Counted from the first letter of the stretch, positions 12,201 through 24,623 are shown. The stretch: 64,000 nt of DNA from Trichoplax adhaerens (GCF_000150275.1 NW_002060943.1:7820066-7884065); one strand, 5' to 3'. Notes: generated by a model not told the origin, from the letters alone. Translations and numbers: made by a program.

Positions 12201-12856
12201 TACCTTACATGGAAGATCGCATACTCAGTTGTATTGAAGTGCTTGGAGTAGATTTTGCGTAACATTAACAATGTATATTCTCATTCTCTCTTGTAGATGT
12301 TAGTGGAGCTAATGTTGCTGAACATAGAAACGATGTTAAAAGGAGTAGAAAATCGGAAAAGGATCAAAATCCTAAAAATTTAAATATCGAAGTACGACCA
12401 GAATGTTTATCTCTTGTACTTAGTTTTGTTTTCTGATTCACCTCCAGACTTTATTAAAATTTCACATTTTTTTATAGTTAGTAAAGGTTCAACAAGAAAT
12501 TAAAAATTTAAAAAAGATACGCTCATCTCAAAATACTTCACTTGGTCGACATACTGGAAAGTATGAATTTACCGTAATCATTTTTAAGAAATAATGTATG
12601 TTGTTTATTTTCAGTCCATACAGACTATAAAGTATGTAGGTAGTAACTTTAGAAGCGCTACTTCGTAAAAATTGACTTGCATCGATTTGATGTAAAAACT
12701 CTATGGTGTTAATATAGGGATAAAAGAATGGAAGATCGCATTACAAATAAATTAAGAGCAACTTCAGCTTCCTTATCTCGTCTAGAGGAAAAAGAAAGGT
12801 CACTGCAGTACCGTTTAAAAATCAATACTGAGAAGAAGAAAATGACCATCTTTTGA
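9257..12856 (+). CDS. ZGPAT: Zinc finger CCCH-type with G-patch domain protein
   Basis: ZGPAT is a nuclear CCCH/G-patch protein; in mammals it represses transcription through NuRD and partners the DHX15 helicase. Fifteen exons read in one phase to 496 residues: 9257-9304, 9973-10069, 10207-10451, 10564-10658, 10771-10833, 10959-11027, 11116-11207, 11299-11462, 11567-11610, 11705-11769, 11849-11979, 12054-12114, 12297-12391, 12478-12560 and 12718-12856. In order: the N-terminal MDEEKLKQDLENF helix and LKQLIELTE motif; a CCCH finger starting RPCPFYLDGQC and ending CKYSHG; a Tudor-like segment (GSCLAKYKDDLWYRATI); an acidic stretch; the G-patch (GVGSKLLAKMGYIPG, then KGLGKRNEG); FDIFDFINDRL; and a C-terminal coiled coil ending KKKMTIF, against KKMTEF in human. 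Human ZGPAT has 531 residues. The introns after 11610 and 11769 need GC donors. TACTGTA clusters lie upstream. Confidence 0.95.
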
Positions 12857-15313
12857 TAAGACTAATATCTACTTTAAGTATTTGATTATGAGAGTTTGTT
12901 ATGGCTTTGACCGTAGACTGTATGACATGATGTAAATATTCTAAAATTCGGTACTGCGCTTCTGTATACGGTGCCAATCGGTTGTAACTTGAAGGGTCAG
13001 TAATGCAATTGCAAGAAGGTTATGATGTTATGAAATGTTGTCACTTTATCGTTTAGAAATAATTTTATTTGGAAGAATTTAAATGCTTCATATCAGCGAA
13101 GAAATACTATTTTAACTCACATTTGATACTATCTTCTTTGCATTCAATGTATAATAATTGTCAAGCGATCTTATCGTGTGTTTGAAGTATCTTGTATTCC
13201 TATAATTTATTTCCAGATGTACGCATGTTGCGCAATGTCAAATTTCGATAAGCTTTAATTAAAAAGGTATACACTATCATATAATCTGTAGTGTAACCTA
13301 GCTTAATACAGGCTGTGGTGAGCTGGCTGTAACCCAACGACTGTAACTAGGTCTAATGCCCTATCATATGTAATGCCAGTGAAAAAGTACTAGTTATCGT
13401 GCATTATTTGCAATCTTCATCTATACTTTATATACCATCTATATCGTAAATGTTATGACAGTAGATAGTTGAATGACCTTTCGTAGAATCTACAGTATAT
13501 GACGCGTAAATGTCTTGAAGAAGTGCTCCATGTAAATACTGTATATTATAATCATTGCCTACAATCATGCAAGTACATTGAAACCAAAATGCCATTTGTT
13601 GAGTGAAAAAACATTGACAAATGTGTTATGTAAACACTTGCTTACGATAAACTCTTAATAACAGTTCTGCATCATCTATTACATTCAGAAATATGCCATA
13701 AAACTGTTCACTGACTACTACTGAGCAGCATTACATCTCCAAGTTATGACCGTTCACACTTTTTATATCCTATCAATTTATTCTATATCATACTGCTTAA
13801 CAGTGACGTATTATGTCGCAAGGAACATTTTACACTTTGGTTAGTTTGATTTTTTTATTCGAAATCATTCAGTGAAAAAAACGCATTAGAGCAGAGTCGC
13901 ATATGATTGGGCAATCCCTTTAAAAGGCACGTAAATTCGACGAATAGCTACGCTGGATTCGTTAGATGACCTTCGGTAAAAATTCCGTATTTTGCTTGTA
14001 GTGCTGCGAGAAAAATTTCACACTTTGCAAGAGTTTGATATTGCTATAGTATTGCAAAGTTAATTAGCCTACTTTAGAAGTCTACCCTATAGACTATATC
14101 TAAATTAATATGCAAGGTTACGATTATTAGATCGTAGTACAATTATTCTCTTGCGATGTCTTTTATTTATTCTTACTTTTTTACGCAGAAGTTGCTCAAA
14201 ATGTAGCATGTTATCATACTGTAAAAGACTAGAATCCTACATTAGTCGTTAAACTTTTTAGATACGTTCACCTCAAAATTCCCGTAATTAAAATAGCCAT
14301 AGAGTACTAATCTAACGAGCGACTTATTTGGTTAAGTATAATATAGCAAAGTATCACTTCATTCATGATATACCATTAAATACCAAATATATAAATAAGG
14401 CAATATATATGTGTTTATATCTAGGATCAAACGAACTAACGAATACAAACTGTAAGATGTGCAGTATTCTCCATCGTAACTTGAGATGTGGCACCTTCAA
14501 ACTATAGAAAGGGGAAACTTTTACATGTCAGGACTTGCGCATCATTTGTACAATTTCAGTACAAACGATACTGCCAGAAGTGTAAAATAGAATATTTATT
14601 AAATTTTGATAATAACTATCCAACATTAGTAGTGAGGTTAACACTTACTGTAGCGAGTACATAGATGATAATATTGAAATACTTACCCATCAATATGCTT
14701 CAACGCTGTGTTTATACAGTACTACTTCTCTTTGATAGAAATGTTACACGCCTGTTTACACACTACAAACTAATGCAGAACTATAGGCTAATAGTATATA
14801 GCTCATAAGGTGCAAATAAAGGAAACTCTTCTATCGACACTTTAGTATATAATTTACCGTACATAGCAATATGTAACTTATGGGATGTGAAAGCTCATGC
14901 GTGGAATTGGTATTACAAGGCTAATTAGATTAAAATTTGAATCATTGCATACGCCGTTATGATTCAAGTTGATTGCAATTACATCAGAGGTCAGTTAATT
15001 CTCGATTCTGCAATCATTCTGCCCGATTAACTAGACACTTTTAGTCTTAATGGTAAACGTCCTTTACAGTTTATATTCCGTATCGATTAACTGGAATAAA
15101 ATACGATAATTTCTTCCATGTTATAATTGATTGTTGTACACCAATAAAAATAAAAGTCTACTATAGTGAATACTGGAAATCAAAGGAGTCATTACTCAAA
15201 AGAATTTTTCTTGAAAATTTCCATTCAAGACGTTCGTTAGACGCATGTTGTAAGAGGTTTCTAAACTAGACATTACTGTATTCTATTTTAGTTGTATCGG
15301 AAAGACTGGTAGG
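12857..15313. other. Intergenic region between ZGPAT and RAP2
   Basis: About 2.5 kb of AT-rich DNA. It must hold the ZGPAT 3' UTR and the RAP2 promoter and 5' UTR, but I see no further exon, RNA gene or clear repeat. Scattered TACTGTA heptamers occur, for example near 13540 and 15277. Confidence 0.5.
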
Positions 15314-16055
15314 ATGAAATCTTACAAGATTGTGGTGTTAGGATCTGGAGGTGTCGGCAAGGTATTTTAAATAAATTTTATTTTAAAATCGATCTGTGTA
15401 ATTAAAATTAATGTCGTCAATAGATGTCTTCTACGCTAAAGCTGAATATAGAATACTAACAGAATATTGCAATACAGTGAAGATTTTATTCAATTTATTA
15501 TTAATCGTGGATATCCCTATTTTATATTCCCCTTTTTTTCTGTATCTATCTTCCTAGAGTGCTATAACAGTTCAATTCGTTTCTGGTTACTTTGTCGAAC
15601 GCTATGATCCTACTATTGAAGATTTCTATCGCAAAGTATTACAGGTTGATGGTGATGAGGTTGAATTGGAAATACTGGATACAGCTGGTACAGAACAGTT
15701 TGCATCTATGAGAGATCTGTACATCAAGAATGGCGATGGATTTCTACTAGTCTATTCGATTGTCAATGGTGATACATTTGAACATATTCAAGCCCTAAGA
15801 CAGCAAATTTTACGTATGAGAGATGAAAATGTTCCTATCGTGATTGTTGGCAATAAATGCGATCGAAGTGATGAAAGAATTGTCTCGTATGAAGATGGTA
15901 TAATATTATCCAAAGAATGGCGTTGTCCATTTCGTGAAACATCAGCTAAGACAACGCAAAATGTTGTAGATATATTTGTTGATATCGCTAAAGAAATTGG
16001 TAGTGGTTCAGATAGCTCAACTAAATGTAAACCCACTTGTTGTACTGTACAATAA
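15314..16055 (+). CDS. RAP2: Ras-related small GTPase RAP2
   Basis: RAP2 proteins are membrane-bound GTPase switches in adhesion, Hippo and JNK signalling. Two exons, 15314-15361 and 15558-16055, give 181 residues (human RAP2A has 183). The P-loop is GSGGVGKS, split by the intron right after the Lys. The effector region [11 protein letters not shown] carries Phe39, which marks RAP2 rather than RAP1. Switch II is [19 protein letters not shown], a Rap signature. The base-binding motifs GNKCD (NKxD) and ETSAK are intact. The C-terminus KPTCCTVQ has tandem cysteines and a CTVQ prenylation box like the RAP2 CNIQ/CVVQ ends. All catalytic motifs are present, so the protein should be active. AATAAA follows at 16327-16332. 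Confidence 0.96.
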
Positions 16056-16424
16056 TTATTTCAAAGACGATTCCTCTTTCTAATTCATCCATGATGGTGG
16101 ACGACTATTCCTGCTTAATTATCCATTTTTTTATTTATTATTTGGAAAGATGATTGAGAAAAAATTACTGTGTGATGATTAATCTAGTATGTGATTCAGT
16201 AGGTATTTCAAATATTATCGTATATATGATTGATTATAAATAGAGAGCAATTGTAAGAATGATAGTGTACAAATATAATATGATTCTGTACTAGCTCCTG
16301 GAATGTTTTCCGTTAATTTATTTTCCAATAAAATTTTGCATCCAAATAGAATACATGGCAATAAAATTTTTTTTACCCCCTTGCTATAACCTAAGAGGGT
16401 AAATTATTATGTTATTACTCCACC

Positions 16425-17165
16425 TCAACATCTGCTGTTGCTTACTTTCACCTAAGAAAATATAACTAAGAATTAGATTGAAAATCAATCTGTGCATGGA
16501 ATTACTACAATTCTTTGGGCTATTCGATTTCTTAATTAAATGTAGATATAACTGAATAACAGCAATGAAGGCTTTCGTTAACTCTATTTATAACTAACTT
16601 AGTCACTGATCAGGATTATTGCTCCAGCTCAAAGTGTATCATAACTTACTTTTACTCAAACTAATGACTAAGAATTGAATTGAAAATCAATTACTCCATG
16701 GAGTTGCTAGCTTTTACTCAAACCAATGACTAAGAATTGAATTGAAAATCAATCAGCCCATAGAGTTGCTGGCACCTCTTTGGGTTAATTAAATTCAATA
16801 AAAGATGGATAGAATTGAATAATAGTAATTTCTCAATCTCTGTTCATCACTAACATAGTCATTTATGAGGACTATTGCTCTAGCTCAAAGTCTTCCATAG
16901 CTTCCTTTTACTCAGACCAATGACTAAGAATTGCATTGAAAATCAATCCGCGCATGGCGTTGCTAGCAATACTTTGGGTTATTCTATTCAATAAAAAGAT
17001 GAGTAGAAGTGAATAACACCAATAAATAATAATAGCTTTCTTATACTGTACCTTTGTTCCTAACATAGTAATTTATGAGGACTATTGCTCTAGCTCCAAG
17101 TCTATCATAACTTATTTTTACTCAGACTAGCAACTAAAAATTTAAAATCAATCAGTATATATTTC
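16425..17165. repeat. Diverged tandem repeat, about 200-bp unit
   Basis: The core GACTAAGAATTGAATTGAAA followed by ATCAAT recurs at about 16467, 16668, 16729, 16922 and 17130. The spacings are about 200, 62, 193 and 205 bases. Flanking words such as ATTGCTCCAGCTCAAAG and ACTTTTACTCA repeat with it. One unit contains an extra 62-base internal duplication. Copies differ by many substitutions, so the array is not recent. Confidence 0.75.
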
Positions 17166-17516
17166 AAATCGATTTGCGCGTTCATAATTATCCAATCTTA
17201 GCAATACCATAGTGAGATATATTAGCTTATTACTGGATTGGCACCCTCTCCGTTATGGTATTAATTAAACTACTATGATAGTGCATGTATAACTTGTACA
17301 GTAGTAAATAATTGTGCAACATCATGTCGCTGTTTTACTATATCATGTCTAGTACACTGCATGAGCTAATATCCTTCTATATCAAACGATAATAAAGTAT
17401 CGCTTTATGATGTAAATGATTATGCAATAAGTTTTTACATCACTTTATCCTTTCAAGGAAATAGGAAAAAGCAAGAAAAAAAGATATAAACGAATGGTAG
17501 CTATTCCAATAGTTAC

Positions 17517-17665
17517 CTAATCGATCGTTAACTTATGACTTGACGTAAAATAACTCATTGCTCTTCCTTGACGATCATAGCAATGGTAGTAGATGGTATT
17601 TTTTTCCAATTTTTCGACCTTATTAATTAAAGCAAGCACCACCTTGTTATTAGGTAACGTGAGCA
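17517..17665 (-). CDS. Possible terminal exon of an unidentified minus-strand gene
   Basis: The minus strand has a strong acceptor (a long T/A-rich tract ending in TTTTACAG) followed by an open frame from about 17665. It encodes some 49 residues starting QDNMLTLPNNKVVLALINKV and stops at 17517-17519. The residue mix is protein-like (hydrophobic helix, YYHCYDRQGRAMSYF), but I recognise no family and found no partner exon upstream. It could also be an independent ORF starting at the ATG at 17699, or chance. Confidence 0.25.
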
Positions 17666-18203
17666 TATTGTCCTGCTGTAAAATAAAATAAAATGCCATC
17701 TGCTTAATTGCTATAGTAACAGGGAGGGGTTAAACAAGGAAACGACTAGACAAGTAGCTGCTAGGTAATTTTTCTATGTTCGAAGATGACAATGAAAACA
17801 ATTTTATCCATTGCATGGAAGAATACTGTTTGTCAAAAAGTGGATAATCAAGTTTGACAATAAAACAATAACTTCAAATTAAACTTCTAGCCTTAACAAT
17901 AACGATGTTGAATAAAGCCTATGCGAACACCTATCTGTTGAATCTTATTTTCTGTCTAGTTAGTTAGTTAGTTAGCTAGTGAGCCAGTGAGTTCAAAATA
18001 AAAGACCAATAAAAACAGTAATATTACTATCATCGTTTCTAATTTGACGGGATCTTAGTTAAACGCCCTTCCTTTTTCAATTTAATTTACTCTATTGAAA
18101 GCTAATTTACCTTCTTATATCGATCGTAGTAATCGTTTACGGCTTTATTAACTAACATTGATGCAAGGTATATCAAGTTAAAAAAAAATTAGGCGTACGG
18201 ACG

Positions 18204-19901
18204 ATGGAAATTGATTATATTTCTAAAATTCAATTAGAATTGACCGAATGGCCCAATAAATTTCTATGGCAAAGTGATCGTGATTATTACCATGAAGGGA
18301 AAATCCTCTATGCTCGCAAAAGAAGGCGCAAAGTGGAATGCTCATCGAGTAATCCAATTCAATGGTATCATGATGATAGTGTTGATTTATACGATATTAA
18401 CGATGATTGCCAATATAAATATTTCCTACGATTAACAGAAAGAGTTCAACAACTTAGTAAAATTAGATTACAGAAATTTTTTAAAGTGGCCCTGATAGAA
18501 GGATTTGAAAAGTGGGCACAACGTCTCATTGATAATGGTATAGAAATCGATTCGTTTAACTACAGTATTAAACAAAGTCCATTAGGTATTTGTATTCGAC
18601 GTGGCCATGTTCATTGTGTTCGAATGTTATTAACTAATGGTATATCAGTAAATAAAGTAGGTAAAAACTTGCTTTTTGGTGATGTAACATTTTTTCATTT
18701 AGCTGCTTTTGAGTATCAAATGGAATGCTTAAAAATTTTAATTCAAACATGTTTTGATTCAATTAATATTCTACCTAAAATCCATAAGGTGGTCATGAAA
18801 GGTGATCTCGAAAGCACTAAAAAGTGTTTATGTACAGATAATCATACAAATTGGAATATATTAATTGATGATGGTAAATGTACGCCCTTATTTTGGGCTA
18901 TTATATTAGATTACGTTGAAATTGTTCAACTATTACTAGAAAATAACTGCCAACAAACGATGATGGTGGTAGATTCATCACCTTTATCTCATCCACTTTA
19001 TGTCGCTATTTTATGGAAAAGTAAAAAATGTTTCAATCTATTTGTAAATCGATATCAAACTATGCTATTGCAAACTTATCAAGACGATGATCATAGTCGG
19101 TATCAATTACCCTTCAATCCATTACAAATTGCAGCTAGATATAACTTCCATTATGGAATTGAATTATTATTAAAGAATGAAGAAATCGTTATTGCAAGTA
19201 ACAATTATTCGCCATTAATTATCGCAACTCAACAAGGCCACGCTGATTGTGTGAAATTATTATTAACCATTTTTAGTGCTAATATACCACGACGATCACA
19301 ATTAGACAATAAAAGTGAATCCATATCAGCAATATCTATTGCAGTTGAAAGATCGGATCTAGAATGCTTACGAATATTACTTCAAGCCGGTGGCAAGGTC
19401 AATTTAAGAAATCGTTATACCTACATCACTAAAGGTGGTATCAAAATTGAAAAAACCAAATCCCCTCTGTATCTGTTATTAGAAAATAATCCGTTAAAAT
19501 ATGGTAAAAATATTATTCAGATGTTACCTTCTGATGACATTAATTTATTATGTGCTTACTTAACGGACTCCCACATAGATATTGAAATAGTGGTTAAATC
19601 AATGAAATATTATCAATGTTTAGACTTGTTATTTAAAAATGACGCACAATTACAACCTGAGCTAAATGATTCCATATTGAATATCATTATCGAAAAAGGT
19701 TATCAAAGTTGGTCCGGATTGCAAAACGTTCCCATGCAAGAAAGATATAAGCAATTAATTAAAAAATTATATCAGTTAGCATATCGTTATGATAAGGAAC
19801 GGCAAGATTGTCAACCAATAATTGATGATGGCGATGAAATATTTAAAAAGGAATGGAGACAATTTAAATACTTACGCAATGGATATGTTAGTAAAGCATA
19901 A
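18204..19901 (+). CDS. Ankyrin-repeat protein, intronless
   Basis: A single uninterrupted 565-residue frame, unusual beside intron-rich neighbours. The start is the first ATG after an A-rich stretch. The N-terminal 100 residues hold a basic patch (ARKRRRK at about 37-43, a possible nuclear signal) and no known domain. Degenerate ankyrin repeats follow from about 105 to 400: SPLGICIRRGHVHCVRMLL (125-143), TPLFWAIILDYVEIVQLLL (227-245), NPLQIAARYNFHYGIELLL (305-323), SPLIIATQQGHADCVKLLL (336-354) and AISIAVERSDLECLRILL. The last 165 residues are helical without a recognised motif. Ankyrin arrays bind proteins, but the partner cannot be told from sequence. AATAAA comes 6 bases after the stop (19907-19912). 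Possible origins are retroposition or a lineage-specific family. Confidence 0.85.
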   Translation: MEIDYISKIQLELTEWPNKFLWQSDRDYYHEGKILYARKRRRKVECSSSNPIQWYHDDSVDLYDINDDCQYKYFLRLTERVQQLSKIRLQKFFKVALIEGFEKWAQRLIDNGIEIDSFNYSIKQSPLGICIRRGHVHCVRMLLTNGISVNKVGKNLLFGDVTFFHLAAFEYQMECLKILIQTCFDSINILPKIHKVVMKGDLESTKKCLCTDNHTNWNILIDDGKCTPLFWAIILDYVEIVQLLLENNCQQTMMVVDSSPLSHPLYVAILWKSKKCFNLFVNRYQTMLLQTYQDDDHSRYQLPFNPLQIAARYNFHYGIELLLKNEEIVIASNNYSPLIIATQQGHADCVKLLLTIFSANIPRRSQLDNKSESISAISIAVERSDLECLRILLQAGGKVNLRNRYTYITKGGIKIEKTKSPLYLLLENNPLKYGKNIIQMLPSDDINLLCAYLTDSHIDIEIVVKSMKYYQCLDLLFKNDAQLQPELNDSILNIIIEKGYQSWSGLQNVPMQERYKQLIKKLYQLAYRYDKERQDCQPIIDDGDEIFKKEWRQFKYLRNGYVSKA

Positions 19902-20881
19902 TGTGAATAAAATCAAAATCGCTGTAAATTTAATCTCTAGCGACAGGAATAAACTATTTTAGCAAAAGCTTTGTCAAGGAAAAGTACTCTGCAATCCTTC
20001 TAGCATACTTTATTCTCACGTAGGGATATACACTAGAATTCGGATGCATGTTGGAGTACAGGCACTTAAAAATTGATGTTTTTCCAGTTGACAAGGATCA
20101 TGATAGAAGCGAGCTACTGCCATATTCATGTAAACAAGCAACGATTAAGTGCCTATTGAGAGGTGGTTAACGTAATACTATATTCTAATACTTTATATCA
20201 CGATAGCCTCAAAACCCTGCCGATGGCAGTATATTTACTTCGTAGAAGCTATTTAGAACAAATTTAGATTTAAGTGTAAAGCTCTGATATATGTTCAACT
20301 ACACTCGAATGAGCATTAAGCAAATTGTATATTGTTACATTACATTTGATGCATGTACCAACGTTAAGATTAAACTTATCAGATATCACTGTATTGCTTG
20401 CTAAGACATAGCGCATCTACCTTTAACACTGAATGATGTTAATCCACTATGCTACTAACACCCAACTTGATGAAATTGGTAAATTCTTTTGAGATGCTGC
20501 AGAATATTACTCAAAACATCACAATTATTCAGGTCAAGCACAGAAGTATCTTATACAGTAGATTTAACGATGATATTACTTCATTTCTTTCCCACATAGC
20601 TATTCCGAATACATTAGAAAGAGAAAATTTAAGCTATAAAAACTGCAATATTGTACATGGATAATAAGACGCTATGTTCGCTACGCATTCAGTATATAAA
20701 ATTTCCATATGAATGTTGAAAGTTTAACAACATTTATTCTTTGATAAATTAACACAACATTGTATGATACAAGGAATACAAAAAACGTATTTACATTTGT
20801 AATAATATACAACATGAATCGTAAAAATTCACCCGAGCTACAACAACCATAACAGTAATATAATTGCTTTCATTTTTCTAA
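19902..20881. other. Intergenic region between convergent ankyrin gene and TRAPPC14
   Basis: AT-rich, with no supported exon. The ankyrin poly(A) signal is at 19907-19912. On the minus strand TTTATT at 20733-20738 would serve TRAPPC14. A 71-codon open frame at 20449-20664 has no homology I recognise. Confidence 0.5.
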
Positions 20882-23800
20882 TTAATTACTAGTTTCTGTC
20901 GCATTTTCATCAACCGATTTTGAGACACCACCAGTAAGACCATTTACTTCATCTGTAACACTTTCTGGTACACTAATTTTAATTTCAGTAGATTCATTAA
21001 TTACATCTTTAGATTCAATGGACGAACTCTCACTAATTTGATCTTCATCATTGGTTTCAATAGGCGTTAGAGCCGTAGATAATGGCGTCTCATCATTGCT
21101 AGTGTGCGATTCTGTTTCGTTGTTTTTGTACTCCCCTGCAATATTTGTAAGGCTTTCATTTTTTCTCCTGTTTTTTAAATATTCTCCGAAACCGTACAGA
21201 CTATAGTTACTAGTTGAACTCTCCCGCGACCACTGGCGGTTTATTTTAGGCGTATCGGTTTTTACGACCGGGGCTGATGCAGTAGCATTAGGTGAAAGGA
21301 CATAAATTTGGCATGGTTGATGCAATAAATCGAGTACATGGTTCGCCTTTTCTTTATTTGAAGAGCCAGCATGCTGTAGCTTGATACATCTACCAACCTA
21401 TAATACAGGTTTATTATAAACATACGGTATAATTAGATTCTTTCATCGGAAATTAGTTGGAATTTTTAGAGACTAGTTCATATGATATTATAATTGTTCA
21501 CCTCGTGAACGCCTGCCTTCATCGCGAGACAATCAATACTAACAGTTACCGAAGACCAGCTAGGTACAATACTAGAATACGAATATCAATAACAAGTCAG
21601 TTCTTCGATATTAATACGGTCGGCATCTAAGCAACACAGATGAAATAAAATGCAACATTCGCATACCCTATATATATCGATGATGTTAAACATACAATAT
21701 CATAAGAATGGCTATTTCCTAATAAAACTCTAGCTGGAGCTATGATATTGTTGACACCTAATACGAATATCAATCACGCATTACGCAGTTATGACGATTC
21801 TCATGACAATTCTATTTTTTCACAAATCTATCATGATAATCCTACCAGTAGTTAGAGATTCCGGCTCCCACTTTACAGATACATCTTTAAGCTCGTCCTT
21901 TCCGTTATTGATTGTATACAATATACTGAATCTACAATAAGGAATACAAATTTGTCGTTTAATCTAAATCGCGCTGTTCTGACAACAAATAAGCACGGTT
22001 CGTTTATAAGCGTTGCATCGTGCATTGTTATAGCGTAGCATCTAGATTGCAGTAGTTTACATATATTACCTATCACCAATAGAAACATGAGTGCTATCTA
22101 ACACTGAAGATGTTGTAACCAAAGCACGATCTATAGCCATTTCGAATAATCTACAGAAACATAAAATACCAAATTTTTAGAATTAAAGAACAAGAAATAT
22201 AAATGCCTTTTCGGTGTAATACGTGCAATCAGATAAATGGTTATCAAAAAGTAGCAAAGATAAAGATAGATCTTAAGATTTCTCATGATACCTAAAAGTA
22301 GTGGTTATATTTTCAAATTGAGTTATCATTGGTTCAGCACTCCATACCAGTGAAGCCATTAGCGATAATTGGGGTAACTTGAAGAAAAAGTAAAGTATTT
22401 AATGTAAACTAATACTGTCGGATGTATTAACTATTAACAGATAGACATTCCTTAAACTATGTACAGTACATAGTTATGAAAGAAAACTAAAAATTACTTC
22501 AAGCTCCATCTTGGAATCTGTTAATGTGACATCATATAGAAAAGTATGCGATTCTATTGGTTGCAAAATAACTGGAAATTCTTCGTTTTCATTTTCAGTG
22601 ACAGGTACTAAGTGAGCTTCTATTCCAGCTAACGCTTCCATTATGCTAATTTAATAAATGATTAAAATCATTATTGCAATCTAGAATCGTCGTTAGGTAT
22701 TGACGAAATAGTAGTTCCTAACTGGTTTAAAGATATTATACTATCCTATATAAATGAAATATTCATACTTTTCGCTTTGGTTACTATTGTTGATGTGGCC
22801 AGAGAAGACTTGCATATGATCTAGAACTATTACGTTTTCACTTTTATTTTGTACTGGGTAGAAGAAAGCGTAAGCAAGTTTACTAGTTAGCAAATTGCAT
22901 CAAAAACTTGTTAATATAGGATATTCCAGTTATGAATTTGTCATCAACTATAATAATAGAATTTTTCCAAAAATTAACTATCTCACCTTGTAGACATAAG
23001 TAGTACTTGGCACCAGCTTTAGTAAATCGGTATAAAAGGTTCGGTGATGGATTAATAGAAATGATCTTGTTAACTATAGGTAAGACAGCATAATCAAGTT
23101 ATTGGATATGCGAATTAAACATTAAGCACAGTTGTCCTTTTTAAGAGGTAAAGTGTATACATTATTAGTGTCAACATCCTTATATTACAAGTGTACTTCT
23201 AATTTTTTTCTTCAATTAACGATCAATTAACATGCTTCTATGGCAGAAAAATATTGATGTCTATCGTACAGAAACTGATCATCTCATCATGAGGTAGTAA
23301 GACAAACGCAGTCACTATACCTTGATATTTTTTAGCTGATGTTAAGTGCTGCATTACTGGAATAGGAGAATCATCGATAAAAGTGCGAGCGAAATCAAAA
23401 TTTGATGGATCCTTCCAATCTTGCGATAGCAGCTGGCAATCAGCGAGGTAATCCAGTTCTGGAGACCACAAGGAAACGGTGACTTGAGCTCGACATGTAT
23501 CGACGTGTAAACTAGCCAAGGAAACAGTTAGCGGAAACGCAACATCACCATCTTTACAAACTATAGGTTTCGAAGGCTGTTGAATAAGAGTAATATATTT
23601 ATTTTAGCGTCCTAAATGGGGTTCAACTTACACGTTAGCTATAATAACTGTAGCATAACATACTGTATTGACTATTAAATACATGCTATTCGTGATTCCA
23701 TTCTTGAGTTGTTACCTTGCATTTGCTATCGGAATAGTTTGTCACATCCCTGCTACTAGTAAATATCACTGATTTGCATTGTCGATAATTCTCTTGACCT

Positions 23801-24075
23801 TGCTTACTATTGCTTTTATAATCCGATTGCTGGAATAACTCCTTGGGTGTAACACTGCAAATAGCAGATAACTGGCAAATTTTACTTTGCCAAATTTGAT
23901 GAGCATCGCCATGACGATAGCCTCGAAAACGAGCAAGTAAATAGACCACACAATTTTCTCCATGCCAAACAGTTGAACGAGTTCCCTTAGCTAGATCATT
24001 ATCCACTACTTGACTAATACTTTTAGGGATGAAAAGATGAAATACTGTCTCGCCTTCTTTAATAATAGAATCCAT
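20882..24075 (-). CDS. TRAPPC14: TRAPP complex subunit 14 / MAP11-like protein
   Basis: TRAPPC14 (MAP11, C7orf43) is a TRAPPII subunit that helps bring Rabin8 to centrosomes in ciliogenesis. Well-defined exons are 24075-23716 (start ATG 24075-24073), 23576-23270 and 23073-22987. Further exons lie near 22630-22501, 22390-22280, 22140-22090, 21900-21850 and 21560-21500, with a long last exon of about 21400-20882. Diagnostic matches are KEGETVFHLF near the N-terminus, then DGDVAFPLTVSLASLHVDT with AQVTVSLWS (human has FPLTVSLDRLPPGT...VTVWK), a KDELKDVSVKWEPESL segment corresponding to the human LQDFLAVRLVWTPEH part, and WSSVTVSIDCLAMKAGVHEV. The C-terminal 150 residues are Ser/Thr/Glu-rich and probably disordered. 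Middle exon borders are approximate. The TTG at 24078 is not the start. Confidence 0.8.
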
Positions 24076-24235
24076 CAATAATTTCTAATGGAGTTGGTCA
24101 ACATCCATTAAAGTTAAGGAGGGGAAGTCTTGTCGGAAGGTCTACTAGTGCTGAACCGGTCCGACTACGGAGTTTTCTATCAACTCAAAGCAATCAGTCC
24201 GTATACAACGATTTTGTATCGGGACTCAAGTCACG

Positions 24236-24415
24236 TACTATACACTATACAGTATAGCCCCATTTCATGTTAGTTAAGGAGACGAGTTAGCGTAGGTTTA
24301 CTGTAGCGCTGATAGTATACATACTACAGTTTTACGTGTTTGCGTACCTATACAGTACTGCGTATAAACACTTCAGCAAGGGTAGAAGCATGAGAAAGTG
24401 ATACTGTACCTTACG
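24236..24415 (-). promoter_or_regulatory. TACTGTA/TACAGTA cluster upstream of TRAPPC14
   Basis: Several TACAGTA/TACTGTA copies (for example ACTATACAGTATAG, CAGTACTGCG and ACTGTACC) lie 160-340 bases upstream of the TRAPPC14 start, in locally less AT-rich sequence. Regulatory function is inferred. Confidence 0.3.
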
Positions 24416-24623
24416 AGTTGCCTTATAGGTTATAAAGTAGGTTATAAACTATAGTATAAATAAATTATACCCTAGATATAATATGATTTCTCTACCTAAT
24501 AACGTATAATTTATACTCTCATTCTATTATTTTATAATCAATGCTAATTTAATAGTGTCTCTTATGTCTACAGTAAAGTAAAAAATTCCTCTAGATCCAG
24601 CTAGCGATTAGCAGACAACATAG

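Larger units (their letters stand above)
16056..18203. other. RAP2 3' region, repeat array and ankyrin-gene upstream region
   Basis: Contains the RAP2 3' UTR with poly(A) signal at 16327-16332, a tandem repeat region at 16425-17165, a possible minus-strand exon at 17517-17665, a short TTAG run near 17960-17978, and otherwise AT-rich sequence up to the ankyrin ORF. Confidence 0.5.

Noticed and set aside
15788-16036. 82-codon minus-strand frame
   Set aside because: Antisense shadow of RAP2 exon 2.
17958-17991. TTAG repeats as interstitial telomeric sequence
   Set aside because: Only about four perfect TTAG units before degenerating, and not the TTAGGG animal telomere repeat.
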